Source: Leucogyrophana mollusca
Lineage: Eukaryota; Basidiomycota; Agaricomycetes; Boletales
Length of the DNA: 64,000 bases
Direction of reading: 5' to 3'
Assembly: GCA_021014945.1 (NCBI GenBank)
Contig: MU266397.1
Span: forward strand, 1 to 64,000
Part shown: one piece after another, positions 1 to 12,600 of the stretch
Layout of the letters: each line of letters opens with the position of its first letter
How positions within the stretch are numbered: position 1 is the first letter of the stretch
The notes under the pieces: generated by a model
What the model was told of the DNA's origin: nothing
The model's input: the letters and a program-made list of their open reading frames with translations, nothing else
The model's database searches: none
Translations under genes and position numbers: made by a program

Positions 1-343
1 GTAAGCTGGCGCAAGACCTGACAAGGGAATTGCGATTTTTGCGACATGGATACGGGCCCACGTGCGCACTGACGATTTTTTTGCCATCTGGTGAGATGGC
101 TAATTCCCATACCCCTTGGTCGCTTGGGGCAAGTGGTGCACCGACAGTTTCACCTGTCCCAACGTCCCAAATACGAATATCCTTGTCCTCAGAACCGCTA
201 ACAATGAAGCGGCCATCAGGAGTATACGCAACGGATTGGACAGGCTGGGTATGGCCCTTGAGTATCCTCGTGCAGAAGGGTTTGGGTTCTGAGACGGGAG
301 GGACCGCCGGGGTGATGTTGTCTGTATTCGATGAACTTGACAT
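1..343 (-). pseudogene. Truncated 5' copy of a WD40-repeat gene
   Basis: Starting at the ATG at 343, the reverse strand encodes an N-terminus nearly identical to that of the WD40 gene at 2544-4290: a short Ser/Thr/Pro-rich leader, then a first repeat containing LKGHTQPVQSVAYTPDG and IRIWDVGTGE, and part of a second repeat (WELAISPDGKKIVSAHVG). Similarity to the other copy stops abruptly at about position 50, after VGPYP; the remaining bases up to the window edge do not match, and the reading frame runs on into unrelated sequence. I see no splice donor at the break. It is therefore probably a copy truncated at the duplication breakpoint or by an insertion, although a gene with a different downstream part beyond the window edge is possible. 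It is head-to-head with the aminotransferase at 743. Confidence 0.65.
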
Positions 344-742
344 TGAAGTTGTTCGTTAGGTGATGCTAGGGACGAACAACAACTTGAATTGCGATTATAG
401 TTGGTCCGGAACTGTCAGAAAGGGAAGGAGGTTCTATATTCTGCACATCAACAAAGACACCGCCAATGCCAGTGGAGGTGGCGCAAGGCAGCGCCATGCG
501 CACTCGGATATCAGCGTGAGCGCTTATATATCGCCTTCTGGACAACCAAGTCACAGCTAGAACGACACGAGGTTTGCGCGTTCTCCGTACTTAACGGCTG
601 GCAGCCGAATATCATATATACCGCACCATGATGGTCACAACGATTATATTCCCCCCAATTGCTGACGACTAGGTTGGAACGTTAGACCCTTGCTTTAACA
701 TTGCAAAGTTCCCCACTCCGAGTTCTTCATTATCTCCTGCCC
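344..742. promoter_or_regulatory. Shared divergent promoter, copy 1
   Basis: About 400 bp lie between the WD40 start (343, minus strand) and the aminotransferase start (743, plus strand). Parts align with the equivalent interval of the second copy (4291-5186): a block around 470-560 with a TATA-like cgatatataagcgc near 523-536, and a block around 585-742. Between these blocks copy 2 carries roughly 455 bp that are absent here. No ORF in this interval looks coding. Confidence 0.5.
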
Positions 743-2305
743 ATGGCAATCGAAACGAGTGCAAGTGTCTCAGACGAAAACAGTTCTCACCTCCAGAAAG
801 CATCTGTGCAAGATGCTGGTCCGGCCCCATTGGATGTGAGTCCATGCTGCCAGTGGATTCAAGTTCGCCCCTCGAACAGATCTAAATTCCTCTTGCGTCC
901 GCTACCAGGCTTCCAAATTGAAGATCACCCTGACACAGAGTCCAAAAGCCCTCGTTCCCCCCGAACAACTGCGTTTCGGGCATGTAAGTATCTAAACGGG
1001 CTCTCTCTGGCAGGCATTGACCAGGGCAATGTTTTATCGCAGACTTTTTCTGACCATATGATTTTTGCGGCCTACGACCCCGTTACGGGCTGGTCTGCCC
1101 CAGAAATCAAGCCTTACGCGCCCTTGACCCTCGATCCATCCTCTTCGTGCTTCCAGTACTGCACCAACGTGTTCGAAGGCCTGAAGGCAAGTCGGCGGCC
1201 TTTCGGGCGACACAGTACACCAGCTAATAATCGGTACAGGCCTACGTCGGCCCCGACGGAACGCCAAGGCTGTTCCGACCGGAACTGAATATGCGACGAC
1301 TGGAACGCTCGGTGGCGCGTTTCGCTTTGCCTGTGAGTCCGGTCACGAAGAGGAGGCGCGAGAAGTACACTGATGCCCTTTGATCCAGCCATTTGATGGC
1401 GACGAAGTCCTCAAGCTGATTAAGCGCTTCGTACAGATCGACGCGCGTTGGATCCCAGCGGTTCCGGGACACGGCCTGTACCTCCGACCCACTGTCATAG
1501 GAACACGAACAGGTACGTCCCGGCTATACCAACGAGTCTGTGGGTTGCACTGACTGGAGCGACGTTTCCAGCCATCAATTTGACGGCGTCCGAATCGGCG
1601 ATCCTCTTTGTTATCGCCTCCCCTACGGGTCCTTACTTTCCTCAGGGTCTGCGACCGATATCCCTGCTGGCCGTGAGCGATTGTGTCCGTGCGTGGCCAG
1701 GGGGTACGGGATCAGATAAAGTAGGCGGAAACTACGCGCCCATAATCCTGCCCCAGCAGCTCGCCGCAAAGCAAGGCTACGACCAAATGCTTTGGTTGTT
1801 TGGGGAGGACAACAGAGTGACTGAAGCTGGTATAATGAATTTCTTCGTCGTTGTGACACGCGAAGACGGTGACGGTATGTGCACTTCCACCATCGAGTTT
1901 GAAACGCGCTTATAGCTGCGAGGCGTGTTTGAAGGCCTGGACGTCATAACCGCCCCGCTCGACGGCACAATTCTCCCCGGTGTTACGCGTGCTTCATGTT
2001 TGAGCCTCGCCTCCAGCCCAGCGTTCCAAAAGGAACAATCTTTACGACTCCACACGCATGAACGCGTGTTCACAATGGCCGATCTCGTACAATGGTCCGC
2101 GCAAGGCCGGCTCGTCGAAGCTCTCTCCGTGGGCACGGCAGCTATCATTGCGTCCGTGAGCAAGATCGGATGGAAGGGTAAGGACATTACATTACCAGCG
2201 TACGAAGCTGGGCTGGGACCAGTCGGTATGGCCCTCCGCGAAAAGGTTGTGGCCATTCAAGAGGGCAGGGAAGAATGGGAAGGATGGGGTGTTGCCTGTG
2301 ACTGA
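743..2305 (+). CDS. BAT: Branched-chain amino acid aminotransferase, copy 1
   Basis: Fold-type IV, PLP-dependent transaminase interconverting Leu, Ile and Val with their 2-oxo acids. Seven exons (743-835, 909-983, 1043-1186, 1240-1332, 1389-1512, 1572-1874, 1935-2305) give 400 codons. Visible motifs are TFSDHM near the N-terminus, CTNVFEGLKAY, RRLERSVARFALP, YLRPTVIGT, the PLP-lysine region GGTGSDKVGGNYAP (Lys about residue 226), WLFGEDNRVTEAG and GTAAIIASVSKIGW. The intron at 1187-1239 is GC-AG (AAG|gcaagt). The intron after 1874 must end at 1934: the nearer AG at 1915 would give a stop. There is no clear mitochondrial presequence, so I cannot say which compartment it serves. It is intact and retained beside a second intact copy at 5187. 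Confidence 0.9.
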
Positions 2306-2543
2306 GAACCATAAGCTAGGAACGGTGTTATCCAGGAGGATCTATTAGATGGCGCTCGAGGACGAATAACATACCTTAGAAATGACTCTGGTCGCGTCTA
2401 CACGACTTGAAGGCATGCCGACGCTACATCCAGACACGATCACAACGTGAACAGTGACGGCGACATCCATTTGAGGCAACCTGGCTCGTGCACGATACTC
2501 ATCACGATTGAAGGTGTGATTGACTCAAGAGCGCCTACTAACC
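2306..2543. other. Duplicated 3' flank and duplication end
   Basis: The aminotransferase 3' flank stays alignable with the region after the second copy (6755-6945) up to about 2500, where similarity ends. That marks the right edge of the left repeat unit, just before the stop of the convergent WD40 gene at 2544. Confidence 0.55.
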
Positions 2544-4290
2544 TTACCTCGAGCAGCACCGCAAGCAGCATATGTAAGCCAGACATCCAACGTACTCGTA
2601 CCCATCTGAGGAGTCGGAGCCGCCGTCACTTTCATCCTCAACAACAACCCTTGCTCTACGTGCTCGGTTTTTACGATCTCGAGGCGCAGCGATGACCAGC
2701 CGCTGGCAGAAAGACGACGTCAAGCACGGCTAACAAGGACGTGGATGGATACACGCACGGGAAAGTCCTGTGCGTGAGGGACTTCGACAACACGAGGTGC
2801 AGCTGGTTGGTTCCGGGCTCCCGAGCTTGGGTGCATCATGATTGACGAAGCGCGGCGAGGAGTTCTCGCGCGCAAGCGAGCCCATAGCCGTGCGAGGCGT
2901 TCCGGCTGTGACGTGTTGGGCGGTGCTGGGGGTTCGGTGGAAACGTTTTCCGCCTTGATTGCACGTCGGGGTGGCGGGCGACCTCCGGGATGTGGCTCTA
3001 GCGTAGCAGGTAGCTGGAAACACGCAGACTCAATACCTCCAAAACGAAACGGGCACGGAAAACAACAAACATCGAGTATTGAATCATATCCCGGGTCTGA
3101 GACATGGGTCCGAGTCGCCTTTGCCATCGAGGAAGGCTCGCGATGCCTGGATTCGGCGTGACTGACGTCCGCGGTTGCGGGTAGCTGGTGGATTCCAATG
3201 AATGCCAGCACAGCTGGAAAGACGATGGACTCACATCGAGGATGGATGAGTCAAGAAGCTCTCCCTTATTGGTATTGCGAGCCCCGTCTTTAGGAACGCT
3301 CGCTACATAGCTCGCCATGGCAGCTTCGACATCCCATATGCGTATGTTCCTGTCAAATCCTGAGCTCGCGACGTATTTCCCGTCGGGAGAGTAAGCTGCG
3401 CTGCAGAGGATGTCGCCATGATTGAAGGGCTTAGCAGCAAGTCGGCCTGTGGTAGTATCCAAAAGGCACACTGTTTGATCTGTCGAGGCGCTAATGATTC
3501 TCCGGCCATCTGGTGATGATGCAAGAAAGATAACCGCGTCCTTGTGTTCCGCCAACAGCTCTTTGCTGAGATGACCATCTTGGGCATCTAGAATCCATAC
3601 TTCCCCGTCGCCCCCTCCGCATATGATTTGGCTCCCATCATGCGAGAACACGATGGCATTGAAACGGTGGGGGTGATCCGCCAGAAAAGGCCCCGCGACA
3701 GGCGACCCATAAGATGCGTCCCATACTCTGATTGTGTTATCGATTGAGCTGCTAGCAATCCTCTTGCCGTCTGCGGACCAAGCAACTGCAGTCACAGTGG
3801 TCGTGTGGCCTTCCATCGGCCCCCCCACTTGTGCACCTGTTTCCAGATCCCACTTCTGCACGACGTTGTTAGCCGAGCCAGTGACCGCATATCGGCTGTC
3901 TGGTGAAATGGCAAGCGAAAACACGACCCCCGCGTCAAAGGTGTGGAGCAAGTGCCGTGTTTCGAAATCCCATATACATGCTGGATACCAGCCCACGTGC
4001 GCACTGACAATTTTTTTTCCATCTGGTGAGATGGCTAATTCCCATATCCCTTGGTTATTTGGTTCGAGTGGCGTGCCAACCGATTCACCTGTCGCAACGT
4101 CCCATATACGAATGTCCTTGTCCTCAGAGCCGCTAACAATGAAGCGGCCATCAGGAGTATATGCAACGGATTGGACAGTCCGGGTATGACCTTTGAGTAT
4201 CTTCGTACAGAAAGGTTTGGGTTCTGAGGCGGGAGCTGCAGGTGCAGGCGCCGCGGGGGTGGTGATGTCTGTGGTCGGTGAACTTGACAT
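2544..4290 (-). CDS. WD40-repeat protein with Cys-rich C-terminal tail
   Basis: Four exons (4290-3235, 3184-3071, 3013-2759, 2702-2544) give 527 residues. Residues about 30-335 form roughly seven WD40 repeats (LKGHTRTVQSVAYTPDG, IRIWDVATGE, TASSSIDNTIRVWDA-type strands, ending FDRNIRIWDVEAAM), consistent with a beta-propeller scaffold. The linker is Pro/Arg rich and contains two short segments each beginning LPAT. The end is basic, then acidic (DESDGGSDSSDGYEY), then Cys-rich (VGCLAYICCLRCC), which could be lipidated or bind metal. The last intron (2703-2758) is inferred: without it the frame ends early at 2720 and the plausible tail is lost. There are no NACHT or kinase domains upstream, so it is a stand-alone propeller. 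It is head-to-head with the second aminotransferase. The binding partner is unknown. Confidence 0.8.
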
Positions 4291-5186
4291 TGAAGTTGTT
4301 CGTTGGGTGATTTCGGGTACGATGCACCACTTGAACTGCGATTATAACTGTCAGTGAAGTCAGGGAGATTCTTTCTTACGCACCGCAACAAAGACGCTGC
4401 CAATGCCAGTGGAGGTGGCGGTAATGCAGCGCCATTGGCGCTTGGATATGAGCGTGAGCGCTTATATTTCGGCTTCTCCCCTGCCCCAACGTCCAGCACC
4501 TGGTGTTTTGCCTAGACGAGCCACAGCCGACAACAGCCCTGGGTTTGCGCTTTCTCCGTCCATTGCATGATGCGGACTGCGGTAGATGTTCATTTATCCT
4601 TCCCAGACAATCGAATGCGCGTCAGAAATCAGATCAATTACGCAGAAGAGTGACTCCATGTCGATCATGCCATATAAGGAGGCCGAGGGCAGGAAGGAGA
4701 CTGGGGCGAATAAAGGTATATATGTCCTCGCAACGTCGGGCATATCCACAAGTCTCGTCCCAACAATTTGCGAGACGCACACACTCGGGACATAGAAGGA
4801 CATAGATTGGATCACGAATCAGCAAATATTACCGACGAATCGGGGGATAGTAAGCCCACGTACCAGAGCGTCGAACTCCTCGGGGCGGACAAGTGGTGGA
4901 AAGCGTTTACATGACAATTATCTGAACCCTTACACGGTACCCACATGGTAAACAGATGCTTATAATGAGTTTACGAGGATGACCCTCCCAATAGTATATA
5001 CAATACCCCAGCTGACTTATAACGGCTGGCAGCCCAATGTCATATTACCGTGTCATGATGATCACATAATACCTGTCACGACTATACTCCCCAATTTGCT
5101 GATGACTAGGTCCTAAGTTGGGACGTTAGACTCTTCCTTTGACATTGCAAATTTCCCCACTCCGAGTTCTTCATTATCGCCTGCCC
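4291..5186. promoter_or_regulatory. Shared divergent promoter, copy 2, with about 455 extra bp
   Basis: This is the equivalent of 344-742. After matching blocks, about 455 bp (roughly 4560-5013) have no counterpart in copy 1; similarity then resumes at the sequence around acggctggcagcc (5020 here, 593 in copy 1). I see no clear target-site duplication, terminal inverted repeat or coding ORF in the extra segment. It could be an insertion here or a deletion in copy 1. Confidence 0.5.
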
Positions 5187-6754
5187 ATGGCAATCGAAAC
5201 GAGTGCAAGTGTCCCGGACGAAAACAGTTCTCACCTCCAGAAAGCATCTGTGCAAGATGCTGGTCCGGCGCCCTTGGATGTGAGTCCACGCTGCCATTAA
5301 TCTCAAGTTCCCCCCCTCGAATAGATCTAAATTACTCGTGTCCGCCACCAGGCTTCCAAGTTGAAGATCACCTTGACACAGAGTCCAAAAGCCCTCGTGC
5401 CCCCCGAACAACTGCGCTTCGGACATGTAAGCATCTGAACCGGCTCTCTCTGGCAGGCATTGACCAGGGCAACGCTTTATCGCAGACTTTTTCTGACCAT
5501 ATGATTGTTGCAACCTACGACCCCGTTACGGGCTGGTCTGCTCCAGAAATCAAGCCCTACGCGCCCTTGACCCTCGATCCTTCCTCTTCGTGCTTCCAAT
5601 ACTGCACCAACGTCTTCGAAGGCATGAAGGCAAGTCGTCGGCCTTTCGGGCGACACAGCACACCAGCTGATAATCGGTACAGGCCTACGTCGGCCCAGAC
5701 GGGAAGCCAAGGCTGTTCCGACCGGAGCTGAATATGCGACGACTGGAACGCTCAGTGGCGCGTTTCGCTTTGCCTGTGAGTCCGATCATGAAGAGATGCG
5801 AGAGGTGTATTGATACGATTTGATTCAGCCGTTGGACGGCGACGAAGTCCTCAAGTTGATTAAGCGCTTCGTACAGATCGACGTGCGTTGGATCCCAGCG
5901 GTACCGGGATATAGCCTGTACCTCCGACCCACCGTCATAGGAACGCGAGCAGGTACGTCCCGGCCACGCTCACGAGTCTGTGGGCTGCACTGACTGGAGC
6001 GACGTTTCTAGCCCTCGGAGTGACGGCATCCGACTCTGCGATGCTCTTTGTCATCGCCTCCCCTGCAGGTCCTTACTTTCCTCAGGGTTTGCGACCGATA
6101 TCCTTGCTGGCCGTGAGCGATTGTGTCCGTGCGTGGCCAGGGGGTACGGGATCAGATAAAGTAGGCGGAAACTACGCACCTGGATTCCTGCCCCAGAAGA
6201 TCGCCGCAAAACAGGGCTACGACCAGGTACTTTGGTTGTTCGGAGAGGACAACAGGGTAACTGAGGCCGGCGTGATGAACTTCTTCGTCATCGTGAAACG
6301 CGAAGACGGTGACGGTACGTGCGCTCTCGCCATCGAGTTTGGAATGCGCTTATAGCTGCGAGGCGTGCTTAAAGGCCTGGATGTCATAACCGCCCCGCTC
6401 GACGGCACAATTCTCCCCGGTATCACGCGTACATCATGTTTGAGCCTCGCCTCCAGCTCAGCATTCCAGAAAGAAAATTCTTTACGACTCCAGACGCATG
6501 AACGCGTGTTCACAATGGCCGATCTCGCACAATGGTCCGCGCAAGGCCGGCTCGTCGAAGCTCTCTCGGTGGGCACGGCAGCTATCATTGCATCTGTGAG
6601 CAAGATTGGATGGAAGGGTAAGGACATTACCTTACCACTGCACGAAGCTGGGCTGGGACCAGTCGGTATGGCTCTCCGCAAAAAGATTGCGGCCATTCAA
6701 GAGGGCAGGGAAGAGTGGGAAGGATGGAGCATTGCCTGTGACCGAGAACTATAA
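5187..6754 (+). CDS. BAT: Branched-chain amino acid aminotransferase, copy 2
   Basis: A second intact copy of the enzyme at 743, with the same seven-exon structure, the same GC-AG intron after CTNVFEGMK, and all key motifs (TFSDHM, RRLERSVARFALP, SDKVGGNYAP with the PLP lysine, GEDNRVTEAG, GTAAIIASVSKIGW). The start MAIETSASV is conserved. Substitutions are scattered, for example PLDGDE for PFDGDE and VRWIPAVPGYSLYL for ARWIPAVPGHGLYL. The stop TGA of copy 1 reads CGA here, so the protein ends three residues later (REL) at a TAA. Intron sequences have also diverged, so the duplication is not brand new. It is probably active; subcellular specialisation cannot be read from the sequence. Confidence 0.9.
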
Positions 6755-7823
6755 ACTAAGAACGGTATTATGTAGGAGGATCTATTAGATGGTGCTGAAG
6801 GACGAATAACATACCTTCGAAGTGACTCTGGTCGCGTCCACGCGGCTTGGGTACGGCCTGAGTGCACGTCGACGCTAAATCCAGACACGATCGAAACACG
6901 ACCAGTGAAGACGACATCCATTTTAGGCAGCCTGGTCCGTGCACAATGGCCACCCTATATAAGGATCCATCTTGACATTTTCGGTTTCTTCATCTCTTGT
7001 GCTCGGGCATGTACTGTCGCCAGTGAGGTTTCTACCGAGGCACAGTCTTTTGCTGATTGCAAATTACACATCCGAACCCGTCTGTTAGCTTCGGCTTTCA
7101 GCAATTTTTGAAAACCCCCTTTGCTGTGATGCTTTTCTGCGAAAAAGCTGAGCGATCTTCTCTACAACAGGTGTCATTTGTATATTTTATAGTTACATGT
7201 CGTTATACAAATCAATTTATGCCTTTATCTTCCGTCCGGCAAGCTTGGATAAACAGATATCTGAGAGTTTAGTGTAAAGTTGACGTTGGTATCCATATTT
7301 GCACGTTTATGGTGCCGATGTGACGACTCTACCTTGATTTCTCTAATCATAACATATGGAGACTTCTGAAAAGATGGTCGGACAGATTCCCTTCCAGTCA
7401 ATTCGCACTGATTAATCTTGTTCAAGTCCAAGTATCCGGGAACAAGTATCCGGGAATGTAATGCTGTTGGGCGGGCGTACCCCAGGTGTTCTCATGGATG
7501 GTTCGAGCGTTGTTTGGCTTTGTTGAATTCCAAGGCTGCTGACTCACACCTTCGTGTCGGTTGCCTATCTTATCTTTCTGCCCAAAACGGGCGACCTCAG
7601 AATTTATTTGTTGTCCGCAGAAATGACCTCAGGCTTGAGCTCATCTTAGATCAATAGCGGCATACTATCTCGGAGTCTTTTTCTTGGGTCATTCCATCTG
7701 ACTCGGTATCGTATCACCTGGATTTTCACTCACGCAGTGAGTCATTTCAAAAATCATGTCATTTGTTCCGGGCGTATAAATTTACAACACCAGATTTCTG
7801 AGTCCGCATCCCGTACCACATCT
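6755..7823. other. Intergenic, end of duplication and MET2 upstream
   Basis: 6755-6945 is the duplicated 3' flank of the aminotransferase (it matches 2306-2500). 6946-7770 is AT-richer and I see no convincing gene or repeat in it. The last 50 bp hold the MET2 TATA box. Confidence 0.45.
7775..7782 (+). promoter_or_regulatory. TATA box of MET2
   Basis: TATAAATT lies 49 bp upstream of the MET2 ATG, a plausible distance for a basidiomycete core promoter with a short leader. Confidence 0.4.
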
Positions 7824-9319
<1,496 letters not shown>

Positions 9320-9675
9320 CATCCGCCTATCCGTGAACTACTCGCTCAACCGGGTGCAAAGCGAGCATTACTTTTGTATCCTCAACTAGATATAATAAAT
9401 CTGTGCATGTAGCTACTAGACAATTTACATTCCTGCCTACCTCACCAGCGAGCATTGCAGTCGGTGGTAAATCCCAAGGGAGCACGTACCGTATTCTCCG
9501 GATAGGCACTTTGAGCGTTTCGAAGCCGAAGGTTCGCATAGAAATCCATTATATGAACTACCATTAGACGATACAGAAAACGCGAATGCAAAATAGTGAA
9601 ACGTGAGGTCGTGAATTAAGGAGTGACAGACCAATGCCACGGAGGACAAATGGGGTATAAAACAGAAACAATTGA
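9320..9675. other. Intergenic between convergent MET2 and dhc1
   Basis: About 355 bp between two 3' ends. I see no ORF that extends either gene: the dynein frame meets TGA at 9676 and sequence beyond it shows no homology to the dynein linker. Confidence 0.5.
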
Positions 9676-12600
9676 TCAGAACCTTCGTGCCCCTCCCACC
9701 AAACCCTCTATCGAATGATGCTCCAGCTCGTTTCTTGCCTTCAGAATGGACGCATGCATCTCCTTCATTGCGTTCCCGAGCTTCACTCCAAACCTGCTCA
9801 GGATATCGCGCTGCCAAGCATCGTACTTGGCGTTGACACGAGCTTGGACCTGCTCGTAGTCGACCACACATACGCCAAATGTGCGCTGTGTCTCGGACGT
9901 GTCGAAAGTCGAGCGCGCTTTCTTGATCTCGGTCAGGAGCTGTTGCCAGTGGGCTAGAGAGTCGCCCAGGCGATTGAACACGTATTCGGCTTCAAGATCC
10001 CATAAGGATTGGAATTGGAGCCACTTGGCTACATAGTCTTTGAGTTGTTGAATTTTATGTTCGATGAGGGCGAACGGTCGCTCGAGAGTATTATCAGGGA
10101 AATGGGTGAGCTACGACAGTCAGAATTAGCTCTATGCACAGACAAAGGCATGCGTTTACATACTAATGATGTGTACGTTGTTTCTGACGCCATAGCGCCT
10201 TGCATTTGCAAACCGATTTCGTATCTCGAACTCTGTATACGACGCAGTCGGCATATAACACCTTCATGCGCACTCAGTACAAAAGCATGAAAGGATAGCT
10301 TAGGTAGCTTACCGAGCCAATCATGCAATTGCTTGATCCAGGTTGAACGGGCATATTCTATTGGAGGGTCGAGGAATATGACTTGGTTCTGTATCCGTAT
10401 CTCATGAACGATGGGTTTCACGGTCATATTTCCTTCAACGATCTGTGAGATACTCGTTAGAGAATTTGTATGTCTTCGGATATCCGCACAGCGGTACCTT
10501 TTCTTCCTTGGCCCCTTTCCCCGCTCGCCGTTTATTGGTGATATCTCTTAGCGGAAGCGGGTCGCGCCGAGTGTCGCCATCATCCGTCCGGTCAAACTCG
10601 GTACACCACACTTGGATGATATGGGTCAAACGCTGAAGTAGAATGCTTTCGATCCGCTTGTCAAGTTCGGCAACCCAGTGATCGAGGTTTGCATAGCCTT
10701 CCAAGTTCAAGCGATCGATCTAAATAATTAATCAATGGGCGTTCTGATAAGGGATGACCCGAGAGCTTACAGCAGCCTGAATCTTGCCCAATAGTTCCGA
10801 AAATGCTTCACTCGTGTATGCGCAAGTAGCGAGGTCCTCCACTGCTCGTAGGATATCTTTATAGAGGTCAATGACGCTATTTGTCTTGTCCTGCAAAACG
10901 GAAACAACGCTGGCGAATTCCCGAACGAACTGTATGTGTCTATTATCACGCCCGTCGGCGCTTGAGACGTAACGGGCAGTATCGTATTGATTGACGAAGT
11001 GGTCCCATCGGATGTTCATCCCTGTGACCGCAAGGTCTTAGTTTCACCGGTTAAGCCCAGTACTCGATAATACTTACCTTTGGCGACCATTCTCTGTGCC
11101 TCATTGCGATATTCAGCCACAAGCCATTCGATGCCTGTGTTGTTCTCCACCAGGTCCAATGTTTGTCCGTACGTTCTGACGGTCTCCATCAAGCTCACGG
11201 CATGTGGATATACCCTCTTCGCGTCCTTTGCCATGTTCGTGATCGCATGAGGAACCTGGAAGTTGAGCCACAGAAGATTTCGGACCTCCTTGAAGAGCGT
11301 AATGATTTGAGGATCGAAATTGACGGCAAGTTGGAAGCCACCGCCTCGGAGTCGGACGATCTCAAAGAGGCGTCCGTTCACCCCCATGTCTCGGCGGTTG
11401 ATGTCATGCAGCCAGGCCTCGTACACTGGACGGGTATCGAGCTTCTTTCGGAATGCCGTGCTTTCAGACTGGAGTTTTTGTCCCTCGGCATATAGCTCCC
11501 ACCCCTTGCCTAGCACGTCCTCAACGCGCTTCATGTATGTGAGAAGCTGGCGCTCGATCTGCTTTGCCCATATGATGGCACCAGCTATTGGTGGGAGATC
11601 GCGCATCTGGGACATATGATATGCTTCTGAGAATCGGTATTGGGTTTTGAACTTGTGCAAGCTGTGAAAAACTGAATATTTACGACATGCAATATGACGC
11701 GCACCTTGTCATGGAGGCGTTTGATGTCCTCCTTGACCGAGTCAATTAACTGGGTTTGATATTCTTGAATGGCACCGCGGATCTATCAAACGTTTTGATT
11801 ACACCCAAACCTGCATGAACTATCGGTACCAACCTTGGGTCGGACGAACAATGCATTGAACTTGGAGAATACTCTGAACATTTCGTTCGCATTTCTTGCT
11901 GTGCCAAGCCTGTCACGTAGCCGTGCGATGATCTGGTTCTCGACCCGTGCCACTCGTTCGTTGTAAGCATTCTCTGCAGCGACCCAGATCTCGGTTCCCT
12001 CTGCAGCAGCCCAGCTGTTGTCGGTGACAAAGTGAAGAGACGCATCATTTCGGACTCACCAACAGATACATCCAAAACGTCGATACGTTTGACCACTTCA
12101 TACGCCTCTTTGACCTCTTCTTCCATATCCATTCCACCTACCTCCTTTGCAACGCTGCCAAGTCCCTTCGTCGGACCCGTCATCACCGCAAGCTGTTCGT
12201 GCTGCTTCCGCCAGTCCCGCAGGTAACGCGTGCGCTCCTGGAGTTTTGCATGCGCGGGTACGACCTTGATGGGTATGAACTTCTCCGACCGTTTCCGGGT
12301 CACCTCACGAGCGACGTTCGTGAACTCCTTGATGAGATCGTCCCAGGTGCGGAATATGTTCATGGTCTGCGAAAGCAGACGATCAAAGGTTTCGTAAGGA
12401 GTGTAGGGAAGTCGGTGGGAGGTGAGGACGCGCAGGAGTTGGTCGTTGAAATCGCGTGAGATGGCTTCCACCAAAGGTAGGGCGCGTCGGATCGGATACG
12501 GCGAAAGCTTGAGTTTTCGATTGGTATGACCGAAAATTAGCACGAGAGACTCCTGGATCTTGTCTAGATCAGTGGCAGACAATAATTCGTTGAGGGGAAA

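Noticed and set aside
1034..1472. Antisense ORFs across the BCAT exons
   Set aside because: Shadows of the plus-strand coding exons; present in both copies because the gene is duplicated.
2720..3211. 163-codon ORF taken as its own gene
   Set aside because: It is exons 2 and 3 of the WD40 gene read through introns; splicing to 2544 gives a better end.
9437..9871. Minus-strand ORF overlapping the dhc1 3' end
   Set aside because: In another frame from the dynein exon and not similar to the dynein linker; shadow ORF.
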